The notes under the pieces: model-generated | What the model was told of the DNA's origin: nothing | The model's database searches: none | Seen by the model: the letters and a program-made list of their open reading frames with translations, nothing else | In this document: positions 26,744 to 34,625 of the stretch, piece by piece | Layout of the letters: the number at the start of each line of letters is the position of its first letter | How positions within the stretch are numbered: position 1 is the stretch's first letter | Program-made: the position numbers and the translations under genes | DNA from: Fibrobacter sp. | GTDB taxonomy: Bacteria; Fibrobacterota; Fibrobacteria; Fibrobacterales; Fibrobacteraceae | Direction of reading: 5' to 3' | DNA: 43,081 nucleotides | Assembly: GCA_017615055.1 (NCBI GenBank) | Contig: JAGAAW010000021.1 | Location: forward strand, 1-43,081

Positions 26744-27334
26744 ATGGCAATTAACTACCTGGATCTCCCTATCGGACGCAAGTACCCCTACGAAGTCGAC
26801 TGCGTCGTGGAAATCGGCAAGGACACCAACCTCAAGTACGAATACGATGAACGCCTGCACGTGTTCCGCCTGGACCGCTGCCTGCTCAGCTCGATGAGCT
26901 ACCCCTGTACTTACGGATTTATCCCGAGCACCAAGGCCGATGACGGCGATGCGCTCGATATGCTTATCTATAGCCCCGCCTCGATGATGACGGGTACGGT
27001 CTGCACCTGCCGCGTGATTGGTGCACTAGACATGACCGACGGTGGGAAAAAAGACTATAAGGTGCTTGGCGTGCCGGTATTTAACCCTAGGCCCATCAAG
27101 GACATAGGCGACGTTGACCAGATGTTCTTGCGCATCACCAAGAACTTCTTCCAGAACTACAAGGAACTCGAAGGCAAGGATGTGCAGATTGGCGAATGGA
27201 AGGATGCCTCGTTTGCTCGCGAGCGCGTAATTGCGGCCCACAGGGCCTACTTCCAGATGCAGGTGCAGGTCCCGGAGACCTTCTACCAGGAACCGGAAAG
27301 TGCCGAACACCTCCCGCCCGAGGAACTGATCTAA
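26744..27334 (+). CDS. ppa: Inorganic pyrophosphatase, family I
   Basis: A 196-residue soluble enzyme that hydrolyses pyrophosphate to two phosphates and so pulls biosynthetic reactions forward. Family I signatures are present: VVEIGKDTNLKYEYDE, YPCTYGFIPST and the metal-binding DGDALDMLI (about 65-73). Later GDVDQMFLRI and FFQNYKELEGK fit the family. The usual DxDP(L)D motif has Ala in place of Pro. At 196 residues it is a little longer than the E. coli enzyme, with an acidic Pro/Glu C-terminal tail. GGAG precedes the ATG by about five bases. It appears to have its own promoter. Confidence 0.95.
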   Translation: MAINYLDLPIGRKYPYEVDCVVEIGKDTNLKYEYDERLHVFRLDRCLLSSMSYPCTYGFIPSTKADDGDALDMLIYSPASMMTGTVCTCRVIGALDMTDGGKKDYKVLGVPVFNPRPIKDIGDVDQMFLRITKNFFQNYKELEGKDVQIGEWKDASFARERVIAAHRAYFQMQVQVPETFYQEPESAEHLPPEELI

Positions 27335-27460
27335 CGAAAATTTGCCTTTTGTCGGGCATAGTCCGCAATTAGTCTTTTTTTTACTTTGTTATTCTTTTTC
27401 CCGCTGAAAAAAGAATATATTTGTGGAAAAGGTTAAGTAGAACTTTATCAAGGAGAATAA

Positions 27461-27877
27461 ATGAAAAAGCTCGTTCTTGCAGCCTTGGCTGCGACACTTA
27501 TGCTTTCTTCTGGTGCATGGGCTGGTTTTTCCATCCATGTGGATAACAACAAGAAGAGCGAACGCCGCAACGATCCGCCTCCTCCGCCGCCTCCTCCGCG
27601 TGAGCGCCTGGAATGCCGCTTCGAGAAGCCCGACTGCCGCCCGCGTGACCGTCACTACCGTGTGGACTACCGCAACCGTCGCCCGATGATCGAGGGTGAA
27701 TGCTACCATGGTGATGCCGACGGCCGCTGGGATTACTTCTGCAATAACGGTACCCGTTGGATGACTGTTGACTTCCGCCGTAACCGCCCGGGCCGCGTGG
27801 ACTGCTTTGACCCGCGTCGTGGCCGTTACTTCGAAGCCCGCAACGTGAAGGAATGCGTCGACATCCACGACCGCTAG
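27461..27877 (+). CDS. Small secreted Pro/Arg-rich protein of unknown function
   Basis: A 138-residue protein with a clear signal peptide (LVLAALAATLMLSSGAWA) and a strong ribosome site (AAGGAG). The mature part starts with a short Asn/Lys segment and a run of eight prolines, then about 90 residues rich in Arg, Asp, Tyr and six cysteines (ECRF, DCRP, ECYH, YFCNN, DCFD, ECVD). The cysteines suggest three disulfide bonds. I do not recognise the family. TATATT lies upstream near 27416. The gene is convergent with metF and shares a terminator with it. Confidence 0.75.
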   Translation: MKKLVLAALAATLMLSSGAWAGFSIHVDNNKKSERRNDPPPPPPPPRERLECRFEKPDCRPRDRHYRVDYRNRRPMIEGECYHGDADGRWDYFCNNGTRWMTVDFRRNRPGRVDCFDPRRGRYFEARNVKECVDIHDR

Positions 27878-27903
27878 TCTAGTCTAAATTTTTTTGACAA
27901 ATT

Positions 27904-27934
27904 AAAAGCCTTCCCGTTAGGGAGGGCTTTTTCT
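27904..27934. terminator. Bidirectional terminator between the Pro/Arg-rich gene and metF
   Basis: AAAGCCTTCCC (27905-27915) and GGGAGGGCTTT (27920-27930) form a hairpin with a T run on one side and an A run on the other, so it can serve both convergent genes. Confidence 0.8.
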
Positions 27935-27958
27935 ATGCGCCGGTAGGCGCGCATGCAC

Positions 27959-28843
27959 TTAAAAATTCTTCCCGAGAATGGCCGATACGTTCTTCAAGAT
28001 GCCTTCTGCCACATCGGGCTTGTTCATCGAGTAAACGTGTACGTTCGTGATGCCGTTCGCGTACAGGTCGATAATCTGGTCGCTTGCGTAGATGATGCCA
28101 GCCTGCTTCATGGCCTCGGGGTCGCTCCCGAACTTGTCGACGAGCGACTTGAAACGCTGCGGCATAAAGGAGCCCGAAAGCTTGATGGCTCGTTCCACCT
28201 GGTTCGCGTTCGTGATGGGCATGATGCCGGGGAGCACCGGACATGTGACGCCCTCCTCGCGCAGCTTGTACATGAAGTTGAAGAAGAGGTTGTTGTCGAA
28301 CACCATCTGCGTGGTAAGGAAGTCCGCGCCCGCATCCACCTTTTCCTTGAGGTGCAGAATGTCTTCTTTCTGGTTCGGGCTTTCGGGGTGCTTCTCGGGG
28401 TAGCAGGCCGCGCCAATGCAGAAGTCGGAGTCGGATGCCTTCAGTTCGCGGATGAGTTCCACGGCATAGTGATAGTCACAGTTGTCGCGCCCCTTCTCGA
28501 TGAGTTCCGGAGTCAGGTCGCCACGCAGGGCCATCACGTTCTTGATGCCTGCAGCCTTCATGTCGGAAATGCGCTGGTGGATTGTCTCCTTGCTGCTCGA
28601 GACGCAGGTGAGGTGTGCAAGCATCGGAATATCGAATTTCGCCTTGAGGTTCTTCGCAATTTCGAGCGTGTACTGGCTAACGCCGCCGCCTGCACCGTAG
28701 GTGACGCTCATGAATGCGGGGCCGAGTGCCGCGATGGATTCAGTTGCGGCCTTCACGCTATCGAAGCTTGTTTCCTTCTTGGGCGGGAACACCTCAAACG
28801 AAAGGCTCATCTTGTCTTGCTTCAGGATGTCTATAATCTTCAT
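27959..28843 (-). CDS. metF: 5,10-methylenetetrahydrofolate reductase
   Basis: A 294-residue FAD-dependent TIM-barrel enzyme that makes 5-methyl-THF for methionine synthesis. Family signatures: LSFEVFPPKKE near the N-terminus (catalytic Glu), FMSVTYGAGGG, LAHLTCVSSSKE, NVMALRGD, ADFLTTQMVFDNNLFF and PGIMPITN. Length equals the bacterial enzyme. The start has GCGAGG upstream. The leader on the minus strand contains a 7-bp hairpin and a GGGCUAAAAAAG stretch, and TATATT elements lie further up. The gene diverges from the FecR-domain gene at 28999. Confidence 0.96.
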   Translation of the reverse strand: MKIIDILKQDKMSLSFEVFPPKKETSFDSVKAATESIAALGPAFMSVTYGAGGGVSQYTLEIAKNLKAKFDIPMLAHLTCVSSSKETIHQRISDMKAAGIKNVMALRGDLTPELIEKGRDNCDYHYAVELIRELKASDSDFCIGAACYPEKHPESPNQKEDILHLKEKVDAGADFLTTQMVFDNNLFFNFMYKLREEGVTCPVLPGIMPITNANQVERAIKLSGSFMPQRFKSLVDKFGSDPEAMKQAGIIYASDQIIDLYANGITNVHVYSMNKPDVAEGILKNVSAILGKNF

Positions 28844-28986
28844 TTTTGCCTCGCAAGTCTAAACTTTTTTAGCCCGGACCACCATGGGTAGTCTATGCGG
28901 ATATTTGAATATATGCAAATATAGATAAAGTACCTGTATTTGTGCAACTTTTTTTCTGAAAATAGACGGAAAGTTTCTTACAAACT

Positions 28987-28992
28987 TATATT
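28987..28992 (+). promoter_or_regulatory. -10 element of the FecR-domain gene
   Basis: TATATT lies six bases before the ATG at 28999. TAGACG at 28963-28968 is a plausible -35 with an 18-base spacer. No Shine-Dalgarno is present, so a leaderless message is expected. Confidence 0.55.
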
Positions 28993-28998
28993 TAACGT

Positions 28999-30717
28999 AT
29001 GTTCAAATCACAAAAACTCTCTCTCTGTTTCATGGCGGCCCTGTCTGCCATGGTTTTCTGGGCTTGTAAGGATGAACCCGACCCGCGTACGGTTGCCGAT
29101 AAATCTTCCGAGGCAAGTGATTCAAGTAAAATCAAGGCGAAGGTTCGCAAGGTTCTTGGCGAAACCGAGCTGCAGCGCAAGGACACCGAAAAGTGGAGCA
29201 AGCTCCGCTACGGCCAGGTCGTTGCCGAGAAGGACCGTATCCGTACGGGTGCCGAATCCGAGGCGTTGATGATGGTCAACGACGGATCCTCGCTGTGGAT
29301 TTCGGAACTTTCGGACATTACGCTCGATGCCGAGATCTTTGATTCGCTCAGTCACCAGGTTTCGATCCGTGTGAACAACGGTGCTGTGGTATTCGATGTG
29401 CAGAAACAGCCCTCCGGACGCACGCTCAACTTTACTACCGGCGTAGCGACGGCTGCCATACGTGGTACGGCCGGCTTCGTTGCTAGTGTCAATGGTCAGA
29501 TGGTTGCCTCGCTTAAGGAAGGCTTGGTTAGCGTGAATAGCGTCGCTGGTAATACTGGCGATGTCGCCGAGAACCAGACGCTCTTTGTGGGCAAGGACGG
29601 CTCCATCAAGAGCATGCAGTTGAAGAGCTCCGGTACGAAGGCCCTTTCCTTTGTCCTTGGCAATGTGAATATCTGGGGCGACGGTCCTCAGTCCGAGGAG
29701 TTCGAGAAGGCGATTACCGAATTCGATAATGACTACGATGCCCGCAGGAAGGCTTTTGAAGATAAGCTGAACTTCAGGGCGAATCCGCTCCCCGATACGG
29801 TGCTGCTCCCGAGCGTGACCCTCCAGGCCCGCGTGAACCCGGGTGTCGTGGTGACCGTGATGGGCGAGGCCGATACGGTTGGCGAGAACGGAATCTTCCA
29901 GCGCACGGTTGAATGGGCTGACGATGCCTACGGACTCAAGCGCTTCCTCGTCACTTGTGGCGAAGGCGATATAGAAGTGCAGTGCTTCACATGGAAGACT
30001 GTGTATGCCGCTCCGAGCAAGTCGGGTAGTGGGGATGAGAATGCTGCGGGCGATGCTGCCGCGGATTCTGCCGCCGCTGCCGCTGCTGCAGACTCTGCCG
30101 CCGCTGCGGAGAAGGCTGCTGCAGAAAAGGCCGCCGCTGACAAGGCCGCCGCTGACAAGGCTGCAGCCGAAAAGGCTGCAGCAGATAAGGCTGCTGCGGA
30201 AAAGGCCGCGGGCAAGAATGCTGCCGGCAAGAAGGCCGACCAGGCTGATGCTTCGGCCACCAATGAAAAGAAGACCTCCAAGAATGTGAACGTGTCTGTG
30301 AAGCTTGTGGGCGGGAAGACCGAAAGGAAGCACCTTGACCCGCCTGCGACCGAGTACAAGACGAAACTCAAGTTCTCGCTGGGCGGCATCACAGATGCGG
30401 ACATAAGCGAGATTGCCAGCGTTACGGTGAAGCGCAAGGGCGAAGTGGTGGAGTCGTTTAACAATGTAAGCGCACTTACCTACGAGGTCCCCGTCTCTAT
30501 CGACCTGAACACGATTGCGAAGTTCGATATCGAAATTGCCCTGAAGAACGGCAAGAAGATCCGTATGACCAAGACCTACGAGGTGTTCTGTGAGCGCCGT
30601 AACCACATGGGCAAGGCCCGTAACTGCGTCCAGTACGACAAGGTCGATGGCGGTGGCTGTGATGAAAGCCATGCCGAAGAATACGAAGCTGCCAAGAGCA
30701 AGCTGAAGGAAGACTAG
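28999..30717 (+). CDS. FecR-domain lipoprotein with TolA-like Ala/Lys helix
   Basis: A 572-residue exported protein. The signal sequence ends at a probable lipobox (FWAC). A FecR domain spans about 50-205 (LRYGQVVAEKDRIRTGAES, ITLDAEIF, GAVVFDVQ, IRGTAGFVAS, LVSV). An Ig-like segment follows (about 255-340). A long Ala-rich helix of AAxKAAAEKA repeats (about 348-416) resembles the spacer of TolA. A C-terminal beta-rich domain with several cysteines ends the protein. FecR domains are known as periplasmic sensing or scaffold modules, here without an adjacent sigma factor. It starts a cluster of three envelope genes on the same strand, with the next gene 30 bases downstream. Confidence 0.82.
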   Translation: MFKSQKLSLCFMAALSAMVFWACKDEPDPRTVADKSSEASDSSKIKAKVRKVLGETELQRKDTEKWSKLRYGQVVAEKDRIRTGAESEALMMVNDGSSLWISELSDITLDAEIFDSLSHQVSIRVNNGAVVFDVQKQPSGRTLNFTTGVATAAIRGTAGFVASVNGQMVASLKEGLVSVNSVAGNTGDVAENQTLFVGKDGSIKSMQLKSSGTKALSFVLGNVNIWGDGPQSEEFEKAITEFDNDYDARRKAFEDKLNFRANPLPDTVLLPSVTLQARVNPGVVVTVMGEADTVGENGIFQRTVEWADDAYGLKRFLVTCGEGDIEVQCFTWKTVYAAPSKSGSGDENAAGDAAADSAAAAAAADSAAAAEKAAAEKAAADKAAADKAAAEKAAADKAAAEKAAGKNAAGKKADQADASATNEKKTSKNVNVSVKLVGGKTERKHLDPPATEYKTKLKFSLGGITDADISEIASVTVKRKGEVVESFNNVSALTYEVPVSIDLNTIAKFDIEIALKNGKKIRMTKTYEVFCERRNHMGKARNCVQYDKVDGGGCDESHAEEYEAAKSKLKED

Positions 30718-30747
30718 CCTAAAGGATTTTATACAGAGGTTAAAACC

Positions 30748-31749
30748 ATGAAAAAGAACATGACTCAATTGATGGGTGCGCTCGCTTGCGCTTGCATGCT
30801 TGCCGCCTGTGCCTCGAACCCGCCTGCCAAGGAAGACAATTCGGACGAGATTCGTGCTCGTGCCGATGCCGCCCAGCGCGAGATTTCCCGCGAGACGGGT
30901 GAGGTCGTTGAAGACGAAGCTCCGGCTGCCGCTGCATCGTCGGGAACGGCTGCTGCCGCTGCGGAAGACGACGGCATTATCGTTTCGACGGTGAACTTCA
31001 AGACTAGACCGACAGTGCTTGTTGCCCCGGCTATGGGCGCGAAGATGGCGGGTAGCATCGACGTGATCCGCAGGAACCCGCTTGCAAAGACTGCGATGGA
31101 AGTCATCAATGCTTACCTCACCGGTCGCGACTACACGGTCATTGGTCTTGAAAGCCAGGCTCAACTTGATGAAGTGGTGCAGCTCCAGTCCGATATCGCG
31201 GGCAACAACGAAGACCTTGCCTACGTGGCGGGCCTCTCGGTGGGTGCTGACATCAACATCACATACGCCGGCAGCATCCAGGAAGACTACATCGTGATTG
31301 ACCTGAATGCGAGCGAGGCTTCTACCGCTAACCTCCTGGCGAGCGAATCGATCCGTCTCAAGGACAACGGCGAAAGCCAGCGTGTGCTCGTGCAGAAGGC
31401 AATACAACTTGCCATCAAGAAGCTCGAGAACAAGGTGCGTGGCCGCCTTGCCGAAGAGCAGGAGAAGGGCGCTCTCTACAAGGTGGTTGCTCACCTGACG
31501 GGCGAGTTCACCGACGACCAGGCCGAAGAAATCTCGAACATGGTCTCCATCAAGATGCGCAAGAAGTTCAACAAGATGCAGGTCATTTCGATGAGCCGCA
31601 ACACCTACGACTTGCTCATCTACGTGGACCCGAACAAGTATGAAGATGCCCAGATGGTCTACGGCGAGTTTGTCGAGAGCCTTGAAGGGCTTGCCAAGGT
31701 GCGCAAGCAGAACATCACCAAGAAACTCATCATTCTCGAAATCCAGTAA
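30748..31749 (+). CDS. CsgG/LpoB-like outer-membrane lipoprotein
   Basis: A 333-residue lipoprotein with lipobox LAAC (Cys21), then a Glu/Ala-rich linker to about residue 75. The next section reads like the CsgG/LpoB fold: RPTVLVAPAMG, NAYLTGRDYTVIGLESQAQLDEV, DLAYVAGLSVGADINITYAGSI, then a strand-rich stretch ending SESIRLKD. The C-terminal third (KVVAHLTGEFTDDQAEEI and onward) looks like an additional small alpha/beta domain. It may correspond to DUF6175-type proteins. The family assignment is by pattern and is not certain. AGAGG lies upstream. It lies between the FecR-domain gene and an LPP20-like gene with short gaps, so the three are probably co-transcribed. Confidence 0.6.
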   Translation: MKKNMTQLMGALACACMLAACASNPPAKEDNSDEIRARADAAQREISRETGEVVEDEAPAAAASSGTAAAAAEDDGIIVSTVNFKTRPTVLVAPAMGAKMAGSIDVIRRNPLAKTAMEVINAYLTGRDYTVIGLESQAQLDEVVQLQSDIAGNNEDLAYVAGLSVGADINITYAGSIQEDYIVIDLNASEASTANLLASESIRLKDNGESQRVLVQKAIQLAIKKLENKVRGRLAEEQEKGALYKVVAHLTGEFTDDQAEEISNMVSIKMRKKFNKMQVISMSRNTYDLLIYVDPNKYEDAQMVYGEFVESLEGLAKVRKQNITKKLIILEIQ

Positions 31750-31767
31750 TCACGCGGGAGCGGAATT

Positions 31768-32949
31768 ATGAACAAACTATTTACTGCATCGCTGCTGTCG
31801 CTCGCTGTGCTTGCCTCTTACGCGAATGCCGAGATCCTGACTTATACGGCTTCTTCCAAGAAGTCGCAGAGGGATGCGGACCAGCTTGCGTTGGAAGGCC
31901 TTGCCAAGCAGCTGCGCACGAAGGTCTCGAGCGAGTTCGAGACCCGCGTGAAAGAAGATGCTAACGGCAAGGTGACATCGACGGCGAAGAGCGTGAAGAA
32001 CACTTCGACCAACATGGTGCTCAAGGGCGCGAAGGTGACTCCGGGGCCCAAGTCGGGCGGCAAGTTCCAGTCTACTGCCACGATGGATACCGACCAGATG
32101 GCATCGAAGATTCTGGTAGACCTGGAATCGATCCGCAAGGAGATGCATGCGAAGGACTCCATTATCCGCCTGGACATGGTGGATGGCGACTACCGCAAGA
32201 TGGGCGTCGACATGCTTGCTCTCGAAAAGCTGGCTGATACATATAGCGAGAACCTCGAGGATCTGAGCTGCGTGCAGAAGATCCCTGATAACCTGAGGCT
32301 TGAAAGCACGATTGGCGAACTGACGGAATACCTCGTTTCGGGTATGGCCAGCCTCAAGATGGAAACTGACCTCACGAGCGAAGCCCTTATCGTTACGGTG
32401 ACGGACTTCAACGGCCCGGTGGTCGGATTCCCGCTTGCCCTTACGCAGGATAGCAAGGACATTGCCCACGAGAAGACGAACGAGGAAGGCGAGGCCGTGT
32501 TCTCGCTTGCCCAGGTGAAGAAACTCCACCCGAGCGGCGACGTGACGGTACATGCAGACCTCTCGTTCAGGTATGTGCGCAAGTCTGCTGTGATTACCAA
32601 GTCGGTGCACTACACTTCCGAAGTGGCGGCATGCGCCTACACGCTGGAATGTGAGGGCCCGACTGAGGCCTGCGGTGCACTGCGTGGTCACCTTATCGCG
32701 TCGGGTATCTCGATTTCGGACAAGTCGAACCTCACCAAGATGAAGGCTACGATTACCTCTGCCGACAAGATGAACTCTAGCAAGACCCTCTGTACGTCGC
32801 GCATTACGCTTGCGATCGAGGCGGGCAAGCAGTCCATCTCCGAGCAGGCCCAGGGCGTTGGTCGTGACGAGGGTATCGCTCAGGCTACCGCCGTGAAGAA
32901 GGTGAATGCGACTCGCTTGCATGATACCTTCAAGAAGGCTTGCCAGTAA
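31768..32949 (+). CDS. Secreted protein with LPP20/FlgT-like N-terminal domain
   Basis: A 393-residue exported protein with signal peptide LFTASLLSLAVLASYANA. The first 140 residues show the LPP20/FlgT-like pattern: an Ala-rich helix (SQRDADQLALEGLAKQLRTKVSS) followed by alternating strands. The middle has a carboxypeptidase-regulatory-like or Ig-like segment (GPVVGFPLALTQDS..HEKTNEEGEAVFSL). The C-terminal part has paired cysteines (CAYTLECEG, CGAL) and a final ARLHDTFKKACQ. GGGAGCGG precedes the ATG, 18 bases after the LpoB-like gene. Function unknown. LPP20/FlgT/FlgP relatives assemble outer-membrane structures, but no flagellar gene is present. Confidence 0.6.
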   Translation: MNKLFTASLLSLAVLASYANAEILTYTASSKKSQRDADQLALEGLAKQLRTKVSSEFETRVKEDANGKVTSTAKSVKNTSTNMVLKGAKVTPGPKSGGKFQSTATMDTDQMASKILVDLESIRKEMHAKDSIIRLDMVDGDYRKMGVDMLALEKLADTYSENLEDLSCVQKIPDNLRLESTIGELTEYLVSGMASLKMETDLTSEALIVTVTDFNGPVVGFPLALTQDSKDIAHEKTNEEGEAVFSLAQVKKLHPSGDVTVHADLSFRYVRKSAVITKSVHYTSEVAACAYTLECEGPTEACGALRGHLIASGISISDKSNLTKMKATITSADKMNSSKTLCTSRITLAIEAGKQSISEQAQGVGRDEGIAQATAVKKVNATRLHDTFKKACQ

Positions 32950-32983
32950 GCCCGAAACTTGTAAGAGCAGAATTAATTGAAAA

Positions 32984-33010
32984 GATCCGGTAGTCGCTAC
33001 CGGATTTTTT
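32984..33010 (+). terminator. Terminator of the FecR/LpoB-like/LPP20-like cluster
   Basis: ATCCGGTAG and CTACCGGAT form a perfect 9-bp stem with loop TCG, followed by TTTTTT. Confidence 0.9.
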
Positions 33011-33032
33011 ATTGTCCGCTCGCTCGCCTTGC

Positions 33033-33129
33033 TTGTCATTGCGAGGAGCCGGTGGCGACGAAGCAATCACTTACCCGCTTCTTTGATGCTGGTTTGTGGT
33101 TGCTTCGCCCTATGGGCTCGCAATGACAA
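33033..33129. repeat. Intergenic repeat with 13-bp inverted ends
   Basis: TTGTCATTGCGAG (33033-33045) and CTCGCAATGACAA (33117-33129) are perfect inverted copies. Inside, GAAGCAATC and GGTTGCTTC also pair imperfectly. It lies between two convergent transcription units, each with its own terminator, and is a member of the GTCATT-type repeat family seen elsewhere in the window. Confidence 0.7.
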
Positions 33130-33136
33130 AACAAAA

Positions 33137-33160
33137 AAGACCCGGTTTGTACCGGGTCTT
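33137..33160 (-). terminator. Terminator of the LPP20-type lipoprotein gene
   Basis: AAGACCCGGT and ACCGGGTCTT form a perfect 10-bp stem with loop TTGT. On the minus strand it is followed by a run of T. Confidence 0.88.
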
Positions 33161-33188
33161 CTTTGCGTTAAAATCGCTAGGGCAGAGA

Positions 33189-33731
33189 TTACTGCTTTTC
33201 GATTTCGGCATCGAGTTCAGCGTAGGCCTTGTTGGCGGCTTCGCGGATCTTGTTGGCGACAGCGTCGTCATACTGGCCGGCGGCCTGGAGGCTCTTGAGG
33301 AGTTCGGCGACGAGGTCGGCGTCGAGCGTCATGATGCCGTAGATCTTGAAGTGGCCGTCTTCAGTGGTTTCAATCTGCACGTCGGTGAGAGTAGCACCGC
33401 TCATGTGGGTGTCCACGACGGTCTTGGAAGTGCTCTGGAAGTGTTCGGCAACCTGGTCGTTCACGTCTTCCTTGAAGTTCTTGATAAGGGCCTTCACGCG
33501 GGCGTCGAGTTCCTTGGCGAGGTCGACACGGGCATTCTGGTCAGCCTTTTCCATGGCAATCTGTTCATCGGTAGAAACACCGATGCCCATACCAGCCGGC
33601 ACGTGGTCCTTCAGGTAGGCCTTCTTCTTCATCTGCATTTCCATGAGTTTGCTTGCAGACTTTTCCTGCGGGGTAGAGCTACAACCGATCATCAGGAATG
33701 CAGCGAGAGCGGCAACGATCAACTTCTTCAT
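33189..33731 (-). CDS. LPP20-family outer-membrane lipoprotein
   Basis: A 180-residue lipoprotein with lipobox MIGC (Cys17) after a short signal sequence. The mature part matches the LPP20 pattern: GMGIGVSTDEQIAMEKADQNARVDLAKELDARVKAL, a helix in which Ala residues recur before DLA, then VVDTHMSGATLTDVQIE, and GHFKIYGIMTLD, then a helical C-terminus. AAGGAG lies eight bases before the ATG at 33731, so that start is chosen over the longer frame. The gene is convergent with the FecR-led cluster, whose third product shares the LPP20-like N-terminus. It lies downstream of rsmE on the same strand, 156 bases away. Confidence 0.82.
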   Translation of the reverse strand: MKKLIVAALAAFLMIGCSSTPQEKSASKLMEMQMKKKAYLKDHVPAGMGIGVSTDEQIAMEKADQNARVDLAKELDARVKALIKNFKEDVNDQVAEHFQSTSKTVVDTHMSGATLTDVQIETTEDGHFKIYGIMTLDADLVAELLKSLQAAGQYDDAVANKIREAANKAYAELDAEIEKQ

Positions 33732-33887
33732 AATAAACTCCTTGTTTAAGTTGTCCCCATTATGGGGTTGAATTGAAGTCTGTATCAAAAATATCTTAAA
33801 GATTGCAGAAAGTCAAGGCGAAAAATTAATTTCTTACGAAAATATGATGAAAATCAAATTTCGGGCGAAAAATGGCGAAATTTTAAT

Positions 33888-34589
33888 TTAAACGAACTTT
33901 CCGAGGGCGATAATTGCTGCTGTTCGTGCCCTTAGGCGGGTATTGCCGAGGTTGATGAGGTCGGTCTTCCCCCGCTGGTATGACTTTATTCGTGAAATTT
34001 CTTTGTCTGAAAAGCCGCCTTCGGGACCAACGAGCAGGGTGGTCCTTTGGTCGAGGGTGGGGGCGGTGTTTTTGCCATTTATGTCGCAGAGCACGAGGTC
34101 GCCTTCGTAGGTGTCGAGCCAACGGTCAAATTCGACTGGACCTTCTATGCGGGTCAGCCATGGTTTCTTGGATTGCTTGAGGCTGACTAGGCTCTTGAGT
34201 TCGGCACGCCGGACAAGCTTGTGCAGGTCGGAATTCTTGGGTTCCTGCGAAAAGTCTGTACGCAGAAAATAAATTGTGTCAATTTCTGTCTGGGCTGCGT
34301 GGAATACGACTTCCTCGAGGGCGTCATCCTTGAGGCATGCGATGGCGAGGTTCAGTTTAGGGCGCTCGGTAGAAACGGTTTCGAAATTGTCGATGCGGAC
34401 TTCGCAGGCTTTCGGGTCTGCCTTTACGATTGTCGCATCGGCAAAGTGCCCCAGCCCGTCGCAGAGTTCGAGCGTGTCGCCAATGGTAGCACGGCATACG
34501 CGGACGGCATGACTGCTCTCGTTCTCGTCGAGGGTGAATGTGCCCACGCCTATTTGCGGGCAGTAAAAACGGCTGTCTGGGGTTCTCAT
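33888..34589 (-). CDS. rsmE: 16S rRNA (uracil1498-N3)-methyltransferase
   Basis: A 233-residue SPOUT methyltransferase that methylates U1498 of 16S rRNA. The N-terminal PUA-like domain (DENESSHAVRVCRATIGDTLELCDG) leads into the knot domain with LLVGPEGGFSDKE and the C-terminal LINLGNTRLRARTAAI. The last motif normally reads LRTETA, so the Glu is replaced by Arg here. The start at 34589 fits the family N-terminus (FYCPQ). The reading frame stays open upstream to 35219, but that part is antisense to the HAD gene and is rejected. The gene diverges from the HAD phosphatase gene across 36 bases containing a 16-base palindrome. Confidence 0.92.
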   Translation of the reverse strand: MRTPDSRFYCPQIGVGTFTLDENESSHAVRVCRATIGDTLELCDGLGHFADATIVKADPKACEVRIDNFETVSTERPKLNLAIACLKDDALEEVVFHAAQTEIDTIYFLRTDFSQEPKNSDLHKLVRRAELKSLVSLKQSKKPWLTRIEGPVEFDRWLDTYEGDLVLCDINGKNTAPTLDQRTTLLVGPEGGFSDKEISRIKSYQRGKTDLINLGNTRLRARTAAIIALGKFV

Positions 34590-34598
34590 AGTGTATAA

Positions 34599-34616
34599 GG
34601 TAGAAATTTTTCTACA
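34599..34616. promoter_or_regulatory. Palindrome between divergent rsmE and HAD genes
   Basis: GTAGAAA-TT-TTTCTAC is a perfect 7+2+7 inverted repeat that overlaps TACATT (34613-34618), the likely -10 of the HAD gene, and lies upstream of rsmE. It may be an operator for both genes, or chance in AT-rich DNA. Confidence 0.4.
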
Positions 34617-34625
34617 TTGGGGCAC

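Noticed and set aside
29122-31494. 790-codon minus-strand frame opposite the FecR and LpoB-like genes
   Set aside because: Spans two real plus-strand genes and arises from codon bias. No ribosome site or domains.
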